From contig NZ_CP120983.1 of assembly GCF_030719215.1 (NCBI RefSeq), positions 1,674,001 to 1,738,000 on the forward strand: a DNA stretch of 64,000 nt. Direction: 5' to 3'. The position numbers and the translations under genes were made by a program. Shown one piece after another: positions 8,009 through 15,650 of the stretch. This DNA is from Streptomyces sp. Alt3 (GTDB taxonomy: Bacteria > Actinomycetota > Actinomycetes > Streptomycetales > Streptomycetaceae). The notes beneath the pieces were generated by a model that saw only the letters and a list, made by a program, of their open reading frames with translations, had not been told where the DNA came from and did not search any database. How positions within the stretch are numbered: position 1 is the first letter of the stretch; every line of letters begins with the position of its first letter.

Positions 8009-8655
8009 TGGAGGTTCGGTCAGGGCCGGGAGGAGGTGACCGGCTGGCGGTGCTGCTCGCGCAGCTGGGCCATCAGCGCGGTCAGGGTGTCGCTGGACAG
8101 CGGGATCTGCTGACCTCGGATCGCCTGGGCGACCACCTTGCGGGTCAGTTTGTCCTCGGCCCTGACCGCCGACCGGGCGATCTTCAGCAGCTCCTCGGTG
8201 TCCGGGTCAGGACGCCGGTCACCAGTCGGCCGAGCGGCCCGGTCAGTGGCCGGCGGCAAGGTGACCGGCGGGGTACTGACCGTCGCCGGGCTGCCTTGGC
8301 CATCACCGACCGGGGCCGCACTGTCGGGGCGGTCAGCGACCGTCCGCCCCTTGTCCACCTGTCCCGGCAGGTCAGGGGCACCGTGGCTCCGGTTGCGGTG
8401 GTCGGTGACCGACTGGCTGCTGGTGGCCGGCGTCGAGTCTCCGGTCACTGACCGGGTGGCGGTGCCCTCGTCGGTCGGGGACAGCGGCAACCGGTCGGTC
8501 AGAGCGGTGACCGACTGACCGGACTTGCCCTGACCGGCCGCTGACCGCTGCTGACCGGCTCGGTCGGTCCGGGTGACCTCGATGGCGTCGCCCCGATCGG
8601 TCTGACCGAGGCGACCGGGCTGACCGAGGTTCTGCCGGTCAGTGTCCTTGACCGG
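7972..8655. repeat. field of TGACCGG/CCGGTCA heptamers
   Basis: TGACCGG starts at 7972, 7985, 8037, 8262, 8449, 8516, 8531, 8552 and 8649; CCGGTCA starts at 8215, 8239, 8441 and 8635. Thirteen exact copies in under 700 bp is far above chance, and there are many one-mismatch copies. Read in the overlapping gene, the motif falls in all three codon phases (Pro-Val, Gly-Gln and Arg-Ser readings), so it is not a by-product of a peptide repeat. Short reiterated octamers are known as TraB/clt recognition sites on Streptomyces plasmids; this motif differs but may serve similarly. Confidence 0.6.
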
Positions 8656-9087
8656 GCCCCGGGCGATGAGGATGTAGAGGTGGACCGCTCCAGCCAGGGC
8701 GAGCGGGGCGATGGTGGACAGCACCGCGACCACCGCGTCACCGAGCCGGAGGCCGGTGCCGGCGACCGTGTCCTGGTTGATGCGCACCGCGTGGAGTGCG
8801 TTGGCCCAGATGCTGGCGGCGGTGGCCGTGCCGAAGAGCGTCCAGACGTAGAGCCGGGCGCGCAGGGGTGCGTTGCGCAAGACCAGGAGGGCCCGGATGC
8901 CGTAGGCGATGAACCCGTCGATCACCAGGGGGAACAGGTAGGTGAGGAAGCCTCGGATATGGATGGCGACGGCCATCTGCTGCAGGGCGTCGTACGACAG
9001 CGCGCATCCCGCGCCCCCGAGGGCCACGACAGCCGCGCGGTCCCACCCGGATATGTGCGCCGTCTTCGGCGCGCTTGCGGTGTTCAT
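8020..9087 (-). CDS. DUF2637 membrane protein, SpdB-like plasmid spread protein
   Basis: The 355-aa protein has four predicted membrane segments within residues 18-145 (AAVVALGGAGCALSYDAL, FLTYLFPLVIDGFIAYGIRAL, a LYVWTLFGTATAASIWANAL stretch and AVVAVLSTIAPLALAGAVHL), the layout of DUF2637/SpdB proteins linked to intramycelial plasmid spread. Residues ~150-300 are a Gln/Arg/Thr-rich linker encoded by the TGACCGG repeat field. A C-terminal helical domain (EELLKIARSAVRAEDKLTRK) follows. Its ATG overlaps the WhiB stop (ATGA). Role in spread is inferred from family and context. Confidence 0.7.
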   Translation of the reverse strand: MNTASAPKTAHISGWDRAAVVALGGAGCALSYDALQQMAVAIHIRGFLTYLFPLVIDGFIAYGIRALLVLRNAPLRARLYVWTLFGTATAASIWANALHAVRINQDTVAGTGLRLGDAVVAVLSTIAPLALAGAVHLYILIARGPVKDTDRQNLGQPGRLGQTDRGDAIEVTRTDRAGQQRSAAGQGKSGQSVTALTDRLPLSPTDEGTATRSVTGDSTPATSSQSVTDHRNRSHGAPDLPGQVDKGRTVADRPDSAAPVGDGQGSPATVSTPPVTLPPATDRAARPTGDRRPDPDTEELLKIARSAVRAEDKLTRKVVAQAIRGQQIPLSSDTLTALMAQLREQHRQPVTSSRP

Positions 9088-9650
9088 GCCGCCGTCCCGA
9101 AGTCGTCGCGGATCAGGCGCTCGCCGCTGGTCTCGGGGGGTGGGGTGTTCATGGTGGGCTGGTTCAGGGTTCGGTTGCGCTCGGCCCGGCGGATCTCGCG
9201 GTATCGCTTTTTGGCGTGCTCCTCGGTGACCTTCAGAAGCCAGGCCAGGCGCTGCTCGCTCACCCCGTGGCGGTAGGCCGCGTACTCGACCGCGCGGCGC
9301 TCCGCATGGGTGAGGTGCACGTCGCGCCCGGCGATGGTGGCGTTGACGCGGCTGTAGTCGAGGCGGCTGGCGAGCTTGTCGTGCAGCGGCCCGCGCTCCT
9401 CCTCCGTCAGGCCGCCACGGATCCCGTCGGTGTCACCCCCTTCGAGAGCGGCGTCCAGGCAGGTTCGGCGGACCGGGCACTGGCCGCACAGCGCCTTGGC
9501 CGTGGCGATCTTGGCGGTCTCGTCGGGCTCGGGGAAGAAGACTTCGGGGTCCACCGGGTTGTACTCCGTGCTCTGGCAGACGGCGTCGGCCTGCCAGGTC
9601 TGGTCGCCGAGCTGGCGGTGGTGGGCAGGGCCGTTCATCGTGCTGGTCAT
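9084..9650 (-). CDS. WhiB-like iron-sulfur regulator
   Basis: Four Wbl cysteines are present as C25 ... C55-G-Q-C58-P-V-R-R-T-C64, the C-x29-C-x2-C-x5-C pattern that binds a 4Fe-4S cluster. The usual G-I/V-W-G-G turn is G-I-R-G-G at 76-80. Unusually long (188 aa) because a C-terminal HTH-like extension follows (HAERRAVEYAAYRHGVSEQ ... EEHAKKRYREIRRAERN). Start ATG 9650 has CGGAG upstream. It overlaps the spd-like gene by ATGA and lies in the replication/transfer operon, so it likely tunes element gene expression to redox or development. Confidence 0.85.
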   Translation of the reverse strand: MTSTMNGPAHHRQLGDQTWQADAVCQSTEYNPVDPEVFFPEPDETAKIATAKALCGQCPVRRTCLDAALEGGDTDGIRGGLTEEERGPLHDKLASRLDYSRVNATIAGRDVHLTHAERRAVEYAAYRHGVSEQRLAWLLKVTEEHAKKRYREIRRAERNRTLNQPTMNTPPPETSGERLIRDDFGTAA

Positions 9651-9766
9651 GCGGGGTGCTCCGATCGCTCTCCGCGCGCAGGGGCGTCGGCGGAGAGGTG
9701 CGCTGGCGGTAGGTGCCCGGGGGCAGCGCTGCGAGGGCGCGGTCCGGCGGGGTGGCCTGTGGAGGG

Positions 9767-10471
9767 TCAGGCGGCGGCGCTGTGGCGTCTGCGGTCGACG
9801 GCCTCGAACTCGACTCGGGTGGTCATCTGCGCGAGCCTGCTGGCGACGCGATCCCCGAGGTAGGAGCGCAGGTCCTTGATCGCCAGATTGGTCGTGATCA
9901 GCGTGGGGAGTTCGTAGTTATACCGCCGGTTGATCAGCCGGTACGTCACTTCCTCGACCCACTCGCTCGCCTTGGCCGCGCCGAGGTCGTCGATGATCAG
10001 CAGCGGGCAGCGGCTGACCGCCGCCAGTTCCCGCTCGCTGTCGACCCCGGGCCGGGGGCGGAGATCGGCGTAGAGGTCGGCAGCGGTGGTCGCGCGCCAG
10101 CGAACACCGACCCCGCTGCTGACCAGCGCTCGGACTGCGCCGTACGCCTGGTGTGTCTTGCCCGCGCCGACGACCCCGGCCATCAGCAGGCTAGGTCCGG
10201 TGGTGACCTGTCGTCGGGCTCCTCGGCTGGGGGCGACGGCCGCGTCGGTGACCTTCCGGACCCACTCCAGGACCATGGGGTGGTCGGCTACAGCCGCTTG
10301 ATAGCGCGGGGGCATCCCTGCGAGCAGGGCGTCAAGCGGCGAGAAGGGCTCGGCGTCGTCCGGCAGCGCGGCGTCGGCCGGTTCGATGTTGCGGGCGGCC
10401 AGGATCCTGGCCATGCGCTCCAGCGTGGCTTCGTTGCCGAGGAGCTGCGGTTCGCGGTGACGGGTGTGCAT
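9767..10471 (-). CDS. DnaC/IstB-like helicase-loader ATPase
   Basis: ATG 10471 shares a base with the upstream stop (TGATG). The 234-aa protein has Walker A G99-V-V-G-A-G-K-T106 and Walker B LLII-D161-D162-L-G, then LITTNLAIKDLRSYLGDRVASRL, the sensor-1 and arginine-finger region of DnaC/IstB AAA+ proteins. Such proteins load the replicative helicase on DNA melted by an organiser. Its coupling to the DnaD/lambda-O-like gene supports a plasmid or phage-type replication initiation pair rather than an IS21 transposition helper, because no IstA is nearby. Confidence 0.8.
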   Translation of the reverse strand: MHTRHREPQLLGNEATLERMARILAARNIEPADAALPDDAEPFSPLDALLAGMPPRYQAAVADHPMVLEWVRKVTDAAVAPSRGARRQVTTGPSLLMAGVVGAGKTHQAYGAVRALVSSGVGVRWRATTAADLYADLRPRPGVDSERELAAVSRCPLLIIDDLGAAKASEWVEEVTYRLINRRYNYELPTLITTNLAIKDLRSYLGDRVASRLAQMTTRVEFEAVDRRRHSAAA

Positions 10472-11490
10472 CACAGCTCCTCGGCGTAGGCGGCAGACGC
10501 GTTGGCCGGGTTGGTCCACGCCTGGTGGGCGGGCGCGTTAGGCCGGATTCCCGGCCGCGCCAAACCGCCGGGGCGAGCGTTCATCGCCTCGTTGACCATG
10601 CTGGTCAGCACGCTCGGGTGCTTCGGGTTGGCCGTGAAATTCGCCAGCCCGGCTCGGATGTGCGCCGGTGCGATGCCCTCGTCCAGGAGCTTCTTGATGA
10701 TCCGCCCGAGGTGCCCGATCACGTCGCTCGGGGGGCGCTGGTCGCACCCGGCAACGTACTCCCTGACCAGATCCTTGGCGGAGATGCCGGCTGCGGGCGC
10801 TGTGCGCCCCGTAGGGAGAGAAGATCCAGGATCCAAGATCCTAGATCCAGGCGCCGAGCCTTCGGGCAGGCTTCGGGGAAGGTTCGAGGAGTCCTCGAGG
10901 AATGCCTCCTGACCTGGGGTTTCCGATCGGGAGCCGCCAGGGACGTCGACCAAGTGATCGGTGGCTGCCTGCCGGTCGGCCGGGGACACAATCGCGTGCC
11001 CGGGAGACGTCGAGGTGGCCTGGGCGGGCAGATCGAGGGGTCGGGGAGCGTTCGGCGAGGTCTCGGCGAGTCCTCCGGGAGTGGTGGGCGAGCCCCCGGT
11101 CTGCTTGGTGCAGTTGCCCTTGCAGAGGCCGCACCGGCCGGCAGCCTGGTGCTGCGGGCACGATGGCAGGCGGGACTGGCTCGGTTTGTCGATCTTCTGG
11201 TGCTCGGACCAGGTCACGATGTGGAGGTAGCGGCGGTCGTCGCAGCCCGTGTACCGACAGATCAGACCGGCGGTCGCGAGCTGGTGGAGGTCGTCCTCGA
11301 CGTGGACCGAGGTGTGCTCGGCGCGCAGGGGCCACAGGAGCCCAGCGATGATCGCGGCGTTGTCGCGGTGCCGTCCGTGGTCGTCGGCCTGCGTGAGGAG
11401 GCCAAAGAAGGTCCGCTCGGCCTCGACGCTCACTTCGGCGAGCGACTCGGAGAAGAACGCCTCGGGCTTGATGGTGCGTATCCGGGCCAT
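10471..11490 (-). CDS. DnaD/lambda-O-like replisome organiser
   Basis: 339 aa from ATG 11490. The N-terminal domain (MARIRTIKPEAFFSESLAEV ... TFFGLLTQADDHGRHRDN ... LHIVTWSEHQKIDKPSQSRL) is the winged-helix start typical of actinophage and plasmid replication proteins. A cysteine cluster (SCPQHQAAGRCGLCKGNC) follows at about residues 108-125. Residues 130-240 are a disordered linker whose DNA carries four iterons. The C-terminal DnaD-like helices (KDLVREYVAGCDQRPPSDV ... LANFTANPKHPSVLTSMV) probably contact the loader encoded next. It likely recognises the element origin. Confidence 0.65.
   Translation of the reverse strand: MARIRTIKPEAFFSESLAEVSVEAERTFFGLLTQADDHGRHRDNAAIIAGLLWPLRAEHTSVHVEDDLHQLATAGLICRYTGCDDRRYLHIVTWSEHQKIDKPSQSRLPSCPQHQAAGRCGLCKGNCTKQTGGSPTTPGGLAETSPNAPRPLDLPAQATSTSPGHAIVSPADRQAATDHLVDVPGGSRSETPGQEAFLEDSSNLPRSLPEGSAPGSRILDPGSSLPTGRTAPAAGISAKDLVREYVAGCDQRPPSDVIGHLGRIIKKLLDEGIAPAHIRAGLANFTANPKHPSVLTSMVNEAMNARPGGLARPGIRPNAPAHQAWTNPANASAAYAEEL
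10823..10850. repeat. four 7-bp iterons inside the organiser gene, origin candidate
   Basis: GATCC begins at 10823, 10830, 10837 and 10844, giving GATCCAG, GATCCAA, GATCCTA, GATCCAG with an exact 7-bp period. Seven is not a multiple of three, so this is not a repeated peptide. It lies in the disordered linker region of the replisome organiser. In lambdoid phages the origin iterons lie inside gene O, so this is a reasonable origin candidate. Confidence 0.5.
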
Positions 11491-11491
11491 G

Positions 11492-11818
11492 TCAGCAGCT
11501 CCGGTCGGCGGCGACCAGGTCGCTGCAGGTGAGGGCGGCGCGCTGGATGTCGAACGTCTGCGGCCGCGTCCAGTCCGCCTCCGGCCAGACCCGCCGGATC
11601 CAGCGGGCGGCGACCGTCGCCGTCGTCCGGCTCACCTCCAGGGCCTTCCCGCCCTCGTCCCGGATAGCGGCACGCGGGTGGGGCCACGCCCGGCTCGGGT
11701 CGGTGAGGCTAACTCGGATCGTGGCCGCGCCCGGGATCATCTCTGCGAGCTGAGCAGCGAGGCGGTGCTGTCGTTGGGTATCCGGGCAGGCTGGGTTGAC
11801 GCTCGGCGTGGCGAGCAT
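11492..11818 (-). CDS. hypothetical protein, first gene of replication operon
   Basis: I chose ATG 11818 (MLATPSVNPACPDTQRQHRL), with GGAG about 6 nt upstream; upstream extension to 12124 crosses the operator region and is unlikely. The 108-aa protein contains LAAQLAEMIPGAATIRVSL and a C-terminal TFDIQRAALTCSDLVAADR segment. No known domain recognised. It is the promoter-proximal gene of the leftward operon (one base between its stop and the organiser start codon). It may be a regulatory or replication accessory protein. Confidence 0.5.
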   Translation of the reverse strand: MLATPSVNPACPDTQRQHRLAAQLAEMIPGAATIRVSLTDPSRAWPHPRAAIRDEGGKALEVSRTTATVAARWIRRVWPEADWTRPQTFDIQRAALTCSDLVAADRSC

Positions 11819-12117
11819 GTGATACTCCGTTGTTCGTAGGAACGCGGTGCGGCGGTTCTCGTGCAAAAGCCCCGCCGCCCGCGAGATGTGGATCGGCACC
11901 CCTCGGGGTGCCGGCCCGGTGCTCGGGAGTTGGTAGCTCCCGGGCGCCGGTCTCATCCACCCCTGCACCCTGCGGTCTTCATGACCCGCGTGTGCTCGTC
12001 TCCTTCCCCTCCCGGCTGTTCCGTCGGCCAGTGATCTCTGCCTGTGGGCACCAGGACCATAGGGCGGTCCTCGGGCCAAGTCCAGCTTTTCAGACCAGCC
12101 CCCACCAGCGGTGGAAC
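11819..12117. other. leader of the leftward replication operon, with hairpin
   Basis: No gene is supported here. A perfect 8-bp stem, GGCACCCC-TC-GGGGTGCC, lies at 11895-11912, within the probable 5' untranslated leader of the leftward operon. It could attenuate or stabilise the transcript. The rest shows nothing I can identify. Confidence 0.4.
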
Positions 12118-12180
12118 ACTGCAATGGATGCTTTCACTGGACAACGTACATTGCAGTTACGTCATCCCGTCAACTGCAAT
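12118..12180. promoter_or_regulatory. triple ACTGCAAT operator between divergent units
   Basis: ACTGCAAT occurs at 12118-12125 and 12173-12180, and its complement ATTGCAGT at 12150-12157. The three exact copies sit in the intergenic region between the leftward replication operon and the EspR-like regulator gene. A TATGAT at 12226-12231 could be the -10 box for the regulator. The arrangement suggests the adjacent XRE protein binds these sites and controls both directions; this is inference. Confidence 0.5.
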
Positions 12181-12255
12181 GGCGAGACGCTGGTCCTGGC
12201 TGACCCTGATCACCACTGAGGTGGATATGATGGCCGCCATGACGGAGATCTGGAG

Positions 12256-12702
12256 ATGACCGAATCGCGCGAGCGCACCTTCTCGGAGTTGCTCGACTAC
12301 CTGTTCCGAGAGGTGCACCCGAAGGGACGCGGCCCTTACACCTACGCGGAGGTCTCGCAGGGCATCCGTGACACCTCCGGCGTCACCATCTCCGCGAGCG
12401 CCATCCAGCAGCTCCGCACCGGCACCAACTCAAACCCGAAGATGCAGACCATCCGTGCGCTGGCCGGTTTCTTCGGCGTGAACCCGGGCTATTTCTTCGA
12501 CGAGGAGGAGGCGGAGCGCCAGCGTGCCGAGATCCAGTTGGTCGCCGCCATGCGCGACCAGGGGGTGCGCCGGGTCGCTCTGCGCGCGAACGGCCTCAGC
12601 GCTTCGAGCCTGAACATGGTGAACACCGTGATCGACCAGGCCCGAAGACTGGAAGGAATGCCCGACGAGTCGGAAGCGTCGGGACTGCTCGACGACAAGT
12701 AA
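12256..12702 (+). CDS. EspR-like XRE-family regulator
   Basis: ATG 12256 with GGAGATCTGGAG upstream; 148 aa. The N-terminal HTH reads TFSELLDYLFREVHPKGRGP then YTYAEVSQGIRDTSGVTISA, AIQQLRTGTNSNPKMQTIRA and LAGFFGVNPGYFFDEEEAER. This layout (R-G-P-Y/H-T, QLR-x-G-x-x-x-NP, FFxV-x-x-x-YF) closely follows the mycobacterial nucleoid-associated regulator EspR, and the C-terminal dimerisation helix (VRRVALRANGLSASSLNMV) is kept too. It faces away from the replication operon with the ACTGCAAT boxes between, so it is likely the element copy-number or maintenance repressor. Confidence 0.75.
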   Translation: MTESRERTFSELLDYLFREVHPKGRGPYTYAEVSQGIRDTSGVTISASAIQQLRTGTNSNPKMQTIRALAGFFGVNPGYFFDEEEAERQRAEIQLVAAMRDQGVRRVALRANGLSASSLNMVNTVIDQARRLEGMPDESEASGLLDDK

Positions 12703-12744
12703 GGGCTTGGCCGCACACAGAGCAGCGCGCACCGCTCCCGTCGA

Positions 12745-13587
12745 TCACGTCTCGGCAGGTTCAGAGTCTGCTTCCATCAGCACGATCACCCGGAGACGGT
12801 CGCTGCGCATGGGCCGCAGGGCCATGATCCGCACGCCGACTTCTCGGCCCCGATGGTGGGGAAGTCGAAGCCTACGCAGGTCTCCGTCGGCGTGTTCGAC
12901 CACCTCGCGGCGGTCCCACATCCGCCGTGCGGCCGGGGAACTCGTGAGGATGTCGCGCTCCAACTGTTGCAGTGCTTCGTGGTCCGGATGGCGGGCGCGC
13001 TCGTAGCGGATCTGGCCGAGGTAGGAGCGAGCCCAGTCCTGCTCCCAGTTCACGAGCTGCTCGCGGGCCTCCGGACTCAGAAACGCCCACCGCATCTGAT
13101 TCGCCTGGTGAGCCGCCCACGGAAACCATTCCAGCAGCGGCTCGTTGTAGCCGATCACGTTCCAGGCGAGGTCCGTCACGAAGGCGGGATCGGGGGCCTG
13201 GCCGTCCAGAAACCGCTGCAGCAGCTCGTCCATCTCCGCCGCCGCATCGGCCTCCGGAACCGCGGCGACCACCGGCGGATGGCCCACCGCCATCAGGTAC
13301 AGGGCATCGCGCTCAGCGCGACTCAGCCCCAGCACCGACGAGAGTCGATCGAGAAAGTCAGCGGAGTACTTGGCTTCCATGCCCCGCTCCAGCGCCCCGT
13401 ACCAGCGTTCACTCACCCCGGTCAGCCGAGCCACGTCACGCTGCGTCAGACCCTTCGCCCTGCGGCCCGGAGAGGCCAACCCGGGGATCTCATCGGGATT
13501 CACCCGCCGCCGCCACGACCGCAGCAGCTCAGGCAGCGACTCGCCGCCACCTTCGCCACCCGCGACCCGCCCGCCCCGCACGTCCAT
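12745..13587 (-). CDS. MmyB-type XRE regulator
   Basis: Start taken at ATG 13587 (MDVRGGRVAGGEGGGESLPE); the in-frame extension to 13629 is possible. Residues ~20-90 form the HTH (PELLRSWRRRVNPDEIPGL, GLTQRDVARLTGVSERWY, ALERG), and the rest is the MmyB-like ligand-binding domain (LAWNVIGYNEPLLEWF, FLSPEAREQLVNWEQDWA, WDRREVVEHADGDLRRLR). MmyB-family regulators typically control oxidoreductases; in mycobacteria-type members the C-terminal domain binds fatty acids. It is divergent from the ImmA/P450 operon with a 344-bp regulatory gap, so that operon is its probable target. Confidence 0.8.
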   Translation of the reverse strand: MDVRGGRVAGGEGGGESLPELLRSWRRRVNPDEIPGLASPGRRAKGLTQRDVARLTGVSERWYGALERGMEAKYSADFLDRLSSVLGLSRAERDALYLMAVGHPPVVAAVPEADAAAEMDELLQRFLDGQAPDPAFVTDLAWNVIGYNEPLLEWFPWAAHQANQMRWAFLSPEAREQLVNWEQDWARSYLGQIRYERARHPDHEALQQLERDILTSSPAARRMWDRREVVEHADGDLRRLRLPHHRGREVGVRIMALRPMRSDRLRVIVLMEADSEPAET

Positions 13588-13931
13588 AAGGGCGAGCCTA
13601 GGATGCGCTCGCCGGGTGACATGCACCATAGGGCGCCCAACCTCCCATCCAGTCGATCATGGTTCAGTCATTCAGCGTAGTCAGACATAACGGATAATCA
13701 AGTAATCAACTACTCAGAGTACGAACCGCCTCGCGCCCGAATCACCGGCCCCGTGCGCTTCCGGCAAACGGTGAGGAGGTGCGACCGGGAAGGCTCACCC
13801 CCCTCCGTCAATCACCATGCGTAATCGGAACTGCCACTTCCAGGAAGAGTGAGTTCCTGCCTTCTCTTGGCATCCTCGGGGCTTCCGTCCACCCACAAGT
13901 TGACGCACCGCCGAGGCCGAAGGGGAGCACC
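13588..13931. promoter_or_regulatory. divergent control region between MmyB regulator and ImmA operon
   Basis: No gene is supported. The stretch around 13660-13725 is unusually AT-rich for the window and contains the palindrome TACTCAGAGTA (13711-13721) next to AGTAATCAAC, consistent with a regulator operator and promoter. The region 13730-13931 shows only the ribosome-binding AGGGGAG in front of GTG 13932. Confidence 0.4.
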
Positions 13932-14474
13932 GTGTCCTTGCCAGAAGTCGACACGCGTCGACTGCGCGCATCGTGCGAAGAGCAGATCGACCTCCTACGT
14001 CTGCCGCACCGATTCACCACCCGCCAGTTGAGCGAGGCCATAGCCGAGCTTCGCGGGAAGCCCATCGTCCTGCGGCCGCTGAGCACGCTCGGCGCGGTCG
14101 ATGCGCCGTGCGGCATGAGAATCGAGACCCCGGACGCCGATCTCCTCTTCTACGAGGAGGGCACGTCCGCCCACCACCAGCGGCACATCCTCACGCACGA
14201 GCTGTGCCACGTGTACTGCGACCATCCGGGAAGCCTGGAGGTCAACGCGGACACGGCCCGCTCCCTGAGCGTCAACCCGACGCTGGTGATGCGTATGTCC
14301 GGGCGGACGAGTTACTCGACTGCTGACGAGCGCGAGGCGGAGATGATGGCGACGGTCGTCCGCCAACGCATCTACCGCGAACGCGAGGCCCCTTCGCACC
14401 GCCCCGAGAGGGGCCCGGACAGTTGGGAAGCTCTCTTCGCCCAACCCATCAGGAGAGGCCGCTTCCGCGCATGA
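13932..14474 (+). CDS. ImmA/IrrE-type HExxH metalloprotein
   Basis: GTG 13932 follows AGGGGAG; an in-frame start at 13779 would add an Arg/Ser-rich leader without a better ribosome site. The 180-aa protein has the zinc motif H89-E90-L-C-H93 followed by VYCDHPG, the ImmA/IrrE arrangement. Members cleave XRE repressors or act as toxin-like proteases. Its stop overlaps the membrane-protein start (ATGA). A direct cut of the divergently encoded MmyB regulator is an attractive but untested idea. Confidence 0.7.
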   Translation: MSLPEVDTRRLRASCEEQIDLLRLPHRFTTRQLSEAIAELRGKPIVLRPLSTLGAVDAPCGMRIETPDADLLFYEEGTSAHHQRHILTHELCHVYCDHPGSLEVNADTARSLSVNPTLVMRMSGRTSYSTADEREAEMMATVVRQRIYREREAPSHRPERGPDSWEALFAQPIRRGRFRA

Positions 14475-15631
14475 CGAATGCTGTCTTCCTCGGGATGGCG
14501 TTGCTGCTCGCGTCGATAGCTGGCTACTGGGTGCTCGGACGCGGAACGCCCCGTCCGACCGGTACCTGGGCCATGGGCGCGCTTCTCGGCTCCTTCGCCA
14601 TGGCCTTCGCCTCCTATGCGCCGCTGTTCAGAAACGTCGCGGAGTCGATCGTGCCGCACGTCGGTCGGCTGCTGAGTAACTGCGCTTCTCTGGGTGCCGC
14701 CACAGCGGTTCTGGCCGTTTCCTTCCAGCTCAACCTCGAACCCTACGAGGCGCGGCGGCGCATCAGGGTCCGTCTCGCCCTGCTCACCGCGTCGGTCGTC
14801 ACCATGACCGCGCTGTTCGCCTACGAGCAGCTGACAGCTCGTTCTCCACAGGTCTACGCGCTCTATCTACTCCCCTACATTTCGTTCCTCGGGTTCTCCG
14901 TGGTCGACTTCCTGATGCAGGCCGTACGCCAGTCGAAGGCGACTCGGCGCGACAGCATCCGGGGCGGGTTGCGGGTGGCCGCGGCAGGCTGCGTGTTCGC
15001 TCTCGTCTACGTCGTCTACAAGCTGACACGCATCGTCGGCCTCGGTCTGGGACTGGGCGACGAAACGCACGCGCAGTGCTCATCGCTCGTGACCTCGACG
15101 TGCGCCTTCAGCGTCACCTCCCCGGCACTCGCCGTCCTGCTGATCTGCCTCGGCCTCACGTGGCCCGCTGTCCTCTACCCGATCAACCAAGCCCGCCGTC
15201 GCCGCTGGGAAACCCGGTCCTTCGAGTCGCTCCGCCCCCTCTGGCAGGACCTGTCAGCCGCGATGCCGCAGATCGTCCTATCGTCGGCCGAGGACGTCGA
15301 CAGCATCTCCGACGACTCCGACTTCGGGCTGCAGCGGCGCGTCATCGAGATCAGCGACGGCATCCTCGCCCTCCGGCCGTACCGGTCGCGCAGGGTGCAG
15401 GAGAGCGCGGCGTCGAACTTCCACACCGCTACCGAGCAGGGCGCCGCCGCCGTGGAGGCGGCTGTCGTACGAGCTGCACTGGCAGACTCGAAGGCTGGCC
15501 GGTACGCAGACGAAGTCGCACCTCCGTCGGTAGACGCCGCCGCCCGCGAGGATCTACGTGCCGACACACAGTGGCTCCTCCTGGTGGCCGACGCCTACGT
15601 CGAGCGTGTCGGCGACGACGGCCGGCCATGA
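14471..15631 (+). CDS. MAB_1171c-family (DUF6545) polytopic membrane protein
   Basis: ATG 14471 overlaps the previous stop as ATGA. The 386-aa protein has seven or so predicted membrane segments in residues 1-240 (AVFLGMALLLASIAGYWVLG, MGALLGSFAMAFASYA, NCASLGAATAVLAVSFQL, LALLTASVVTMTALFAY, YLLPYISFLGFSVVDFL, VAAAGCVFALVYVVYKL, SPALAVLLICLGLTWPAVL) and then a cytosolic C-terminal domain with WETRSFESLRPLWQDL and RRVIEISDGILALRPY. This matches the MAB_1171c putative transporter family. Pairing with ImmA/IrrE and a P450 suggests a membrane sensor or small-molecule handling module; substrate unknown. Confidence 0.7.
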   Translation: MTNAVFLGMALLLASIAGYWVLGRGTPRPTGTWAMGALLGSFAMAFASYAPLFRNVAESIVPHVGRLLSNCASLGAATAVLAVSFQLNLEPYEARRRIRVRLALLTASVVTMTALFAYEQLTARSPQVYALYLLPYISFLGFSVVDFLMQAVRQSKATRRDSIRGGLRVAAAGCVFALVYVVYKLTRIVGLGLGLGDETHAQCSSLVTSTCAFSVTSPALAVLLICLGLTWPAVLYPINQARRRRWETRSFESLRPLWQDLSAAMPQIVLSSAEDVDSISDDSDFGLQRRVIEISDGILALRPYRSRRVQESAASNFHTATEQGAAAVEAAVVRAALADSKAGRYADEVAPPSVDAAAREDLRADTQWLLLVADAYVERVGDDGRP

Positions 15632-15650
15632 GTGATTGGAACCTGAAGAA

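Noticed and set aside
8200..8650. repeat field read as a CRISPR array
   Set aside because: Units are 7 bp, irregularly spaced, in both orientations and inside a coding gene; no cas genes.
9767..10471. DnaC/IstB-like gene as an IS21 helper
   Set aside because: No IstA transposase or IS21 ends nearby; it is coupled to a replisome organiser gene.
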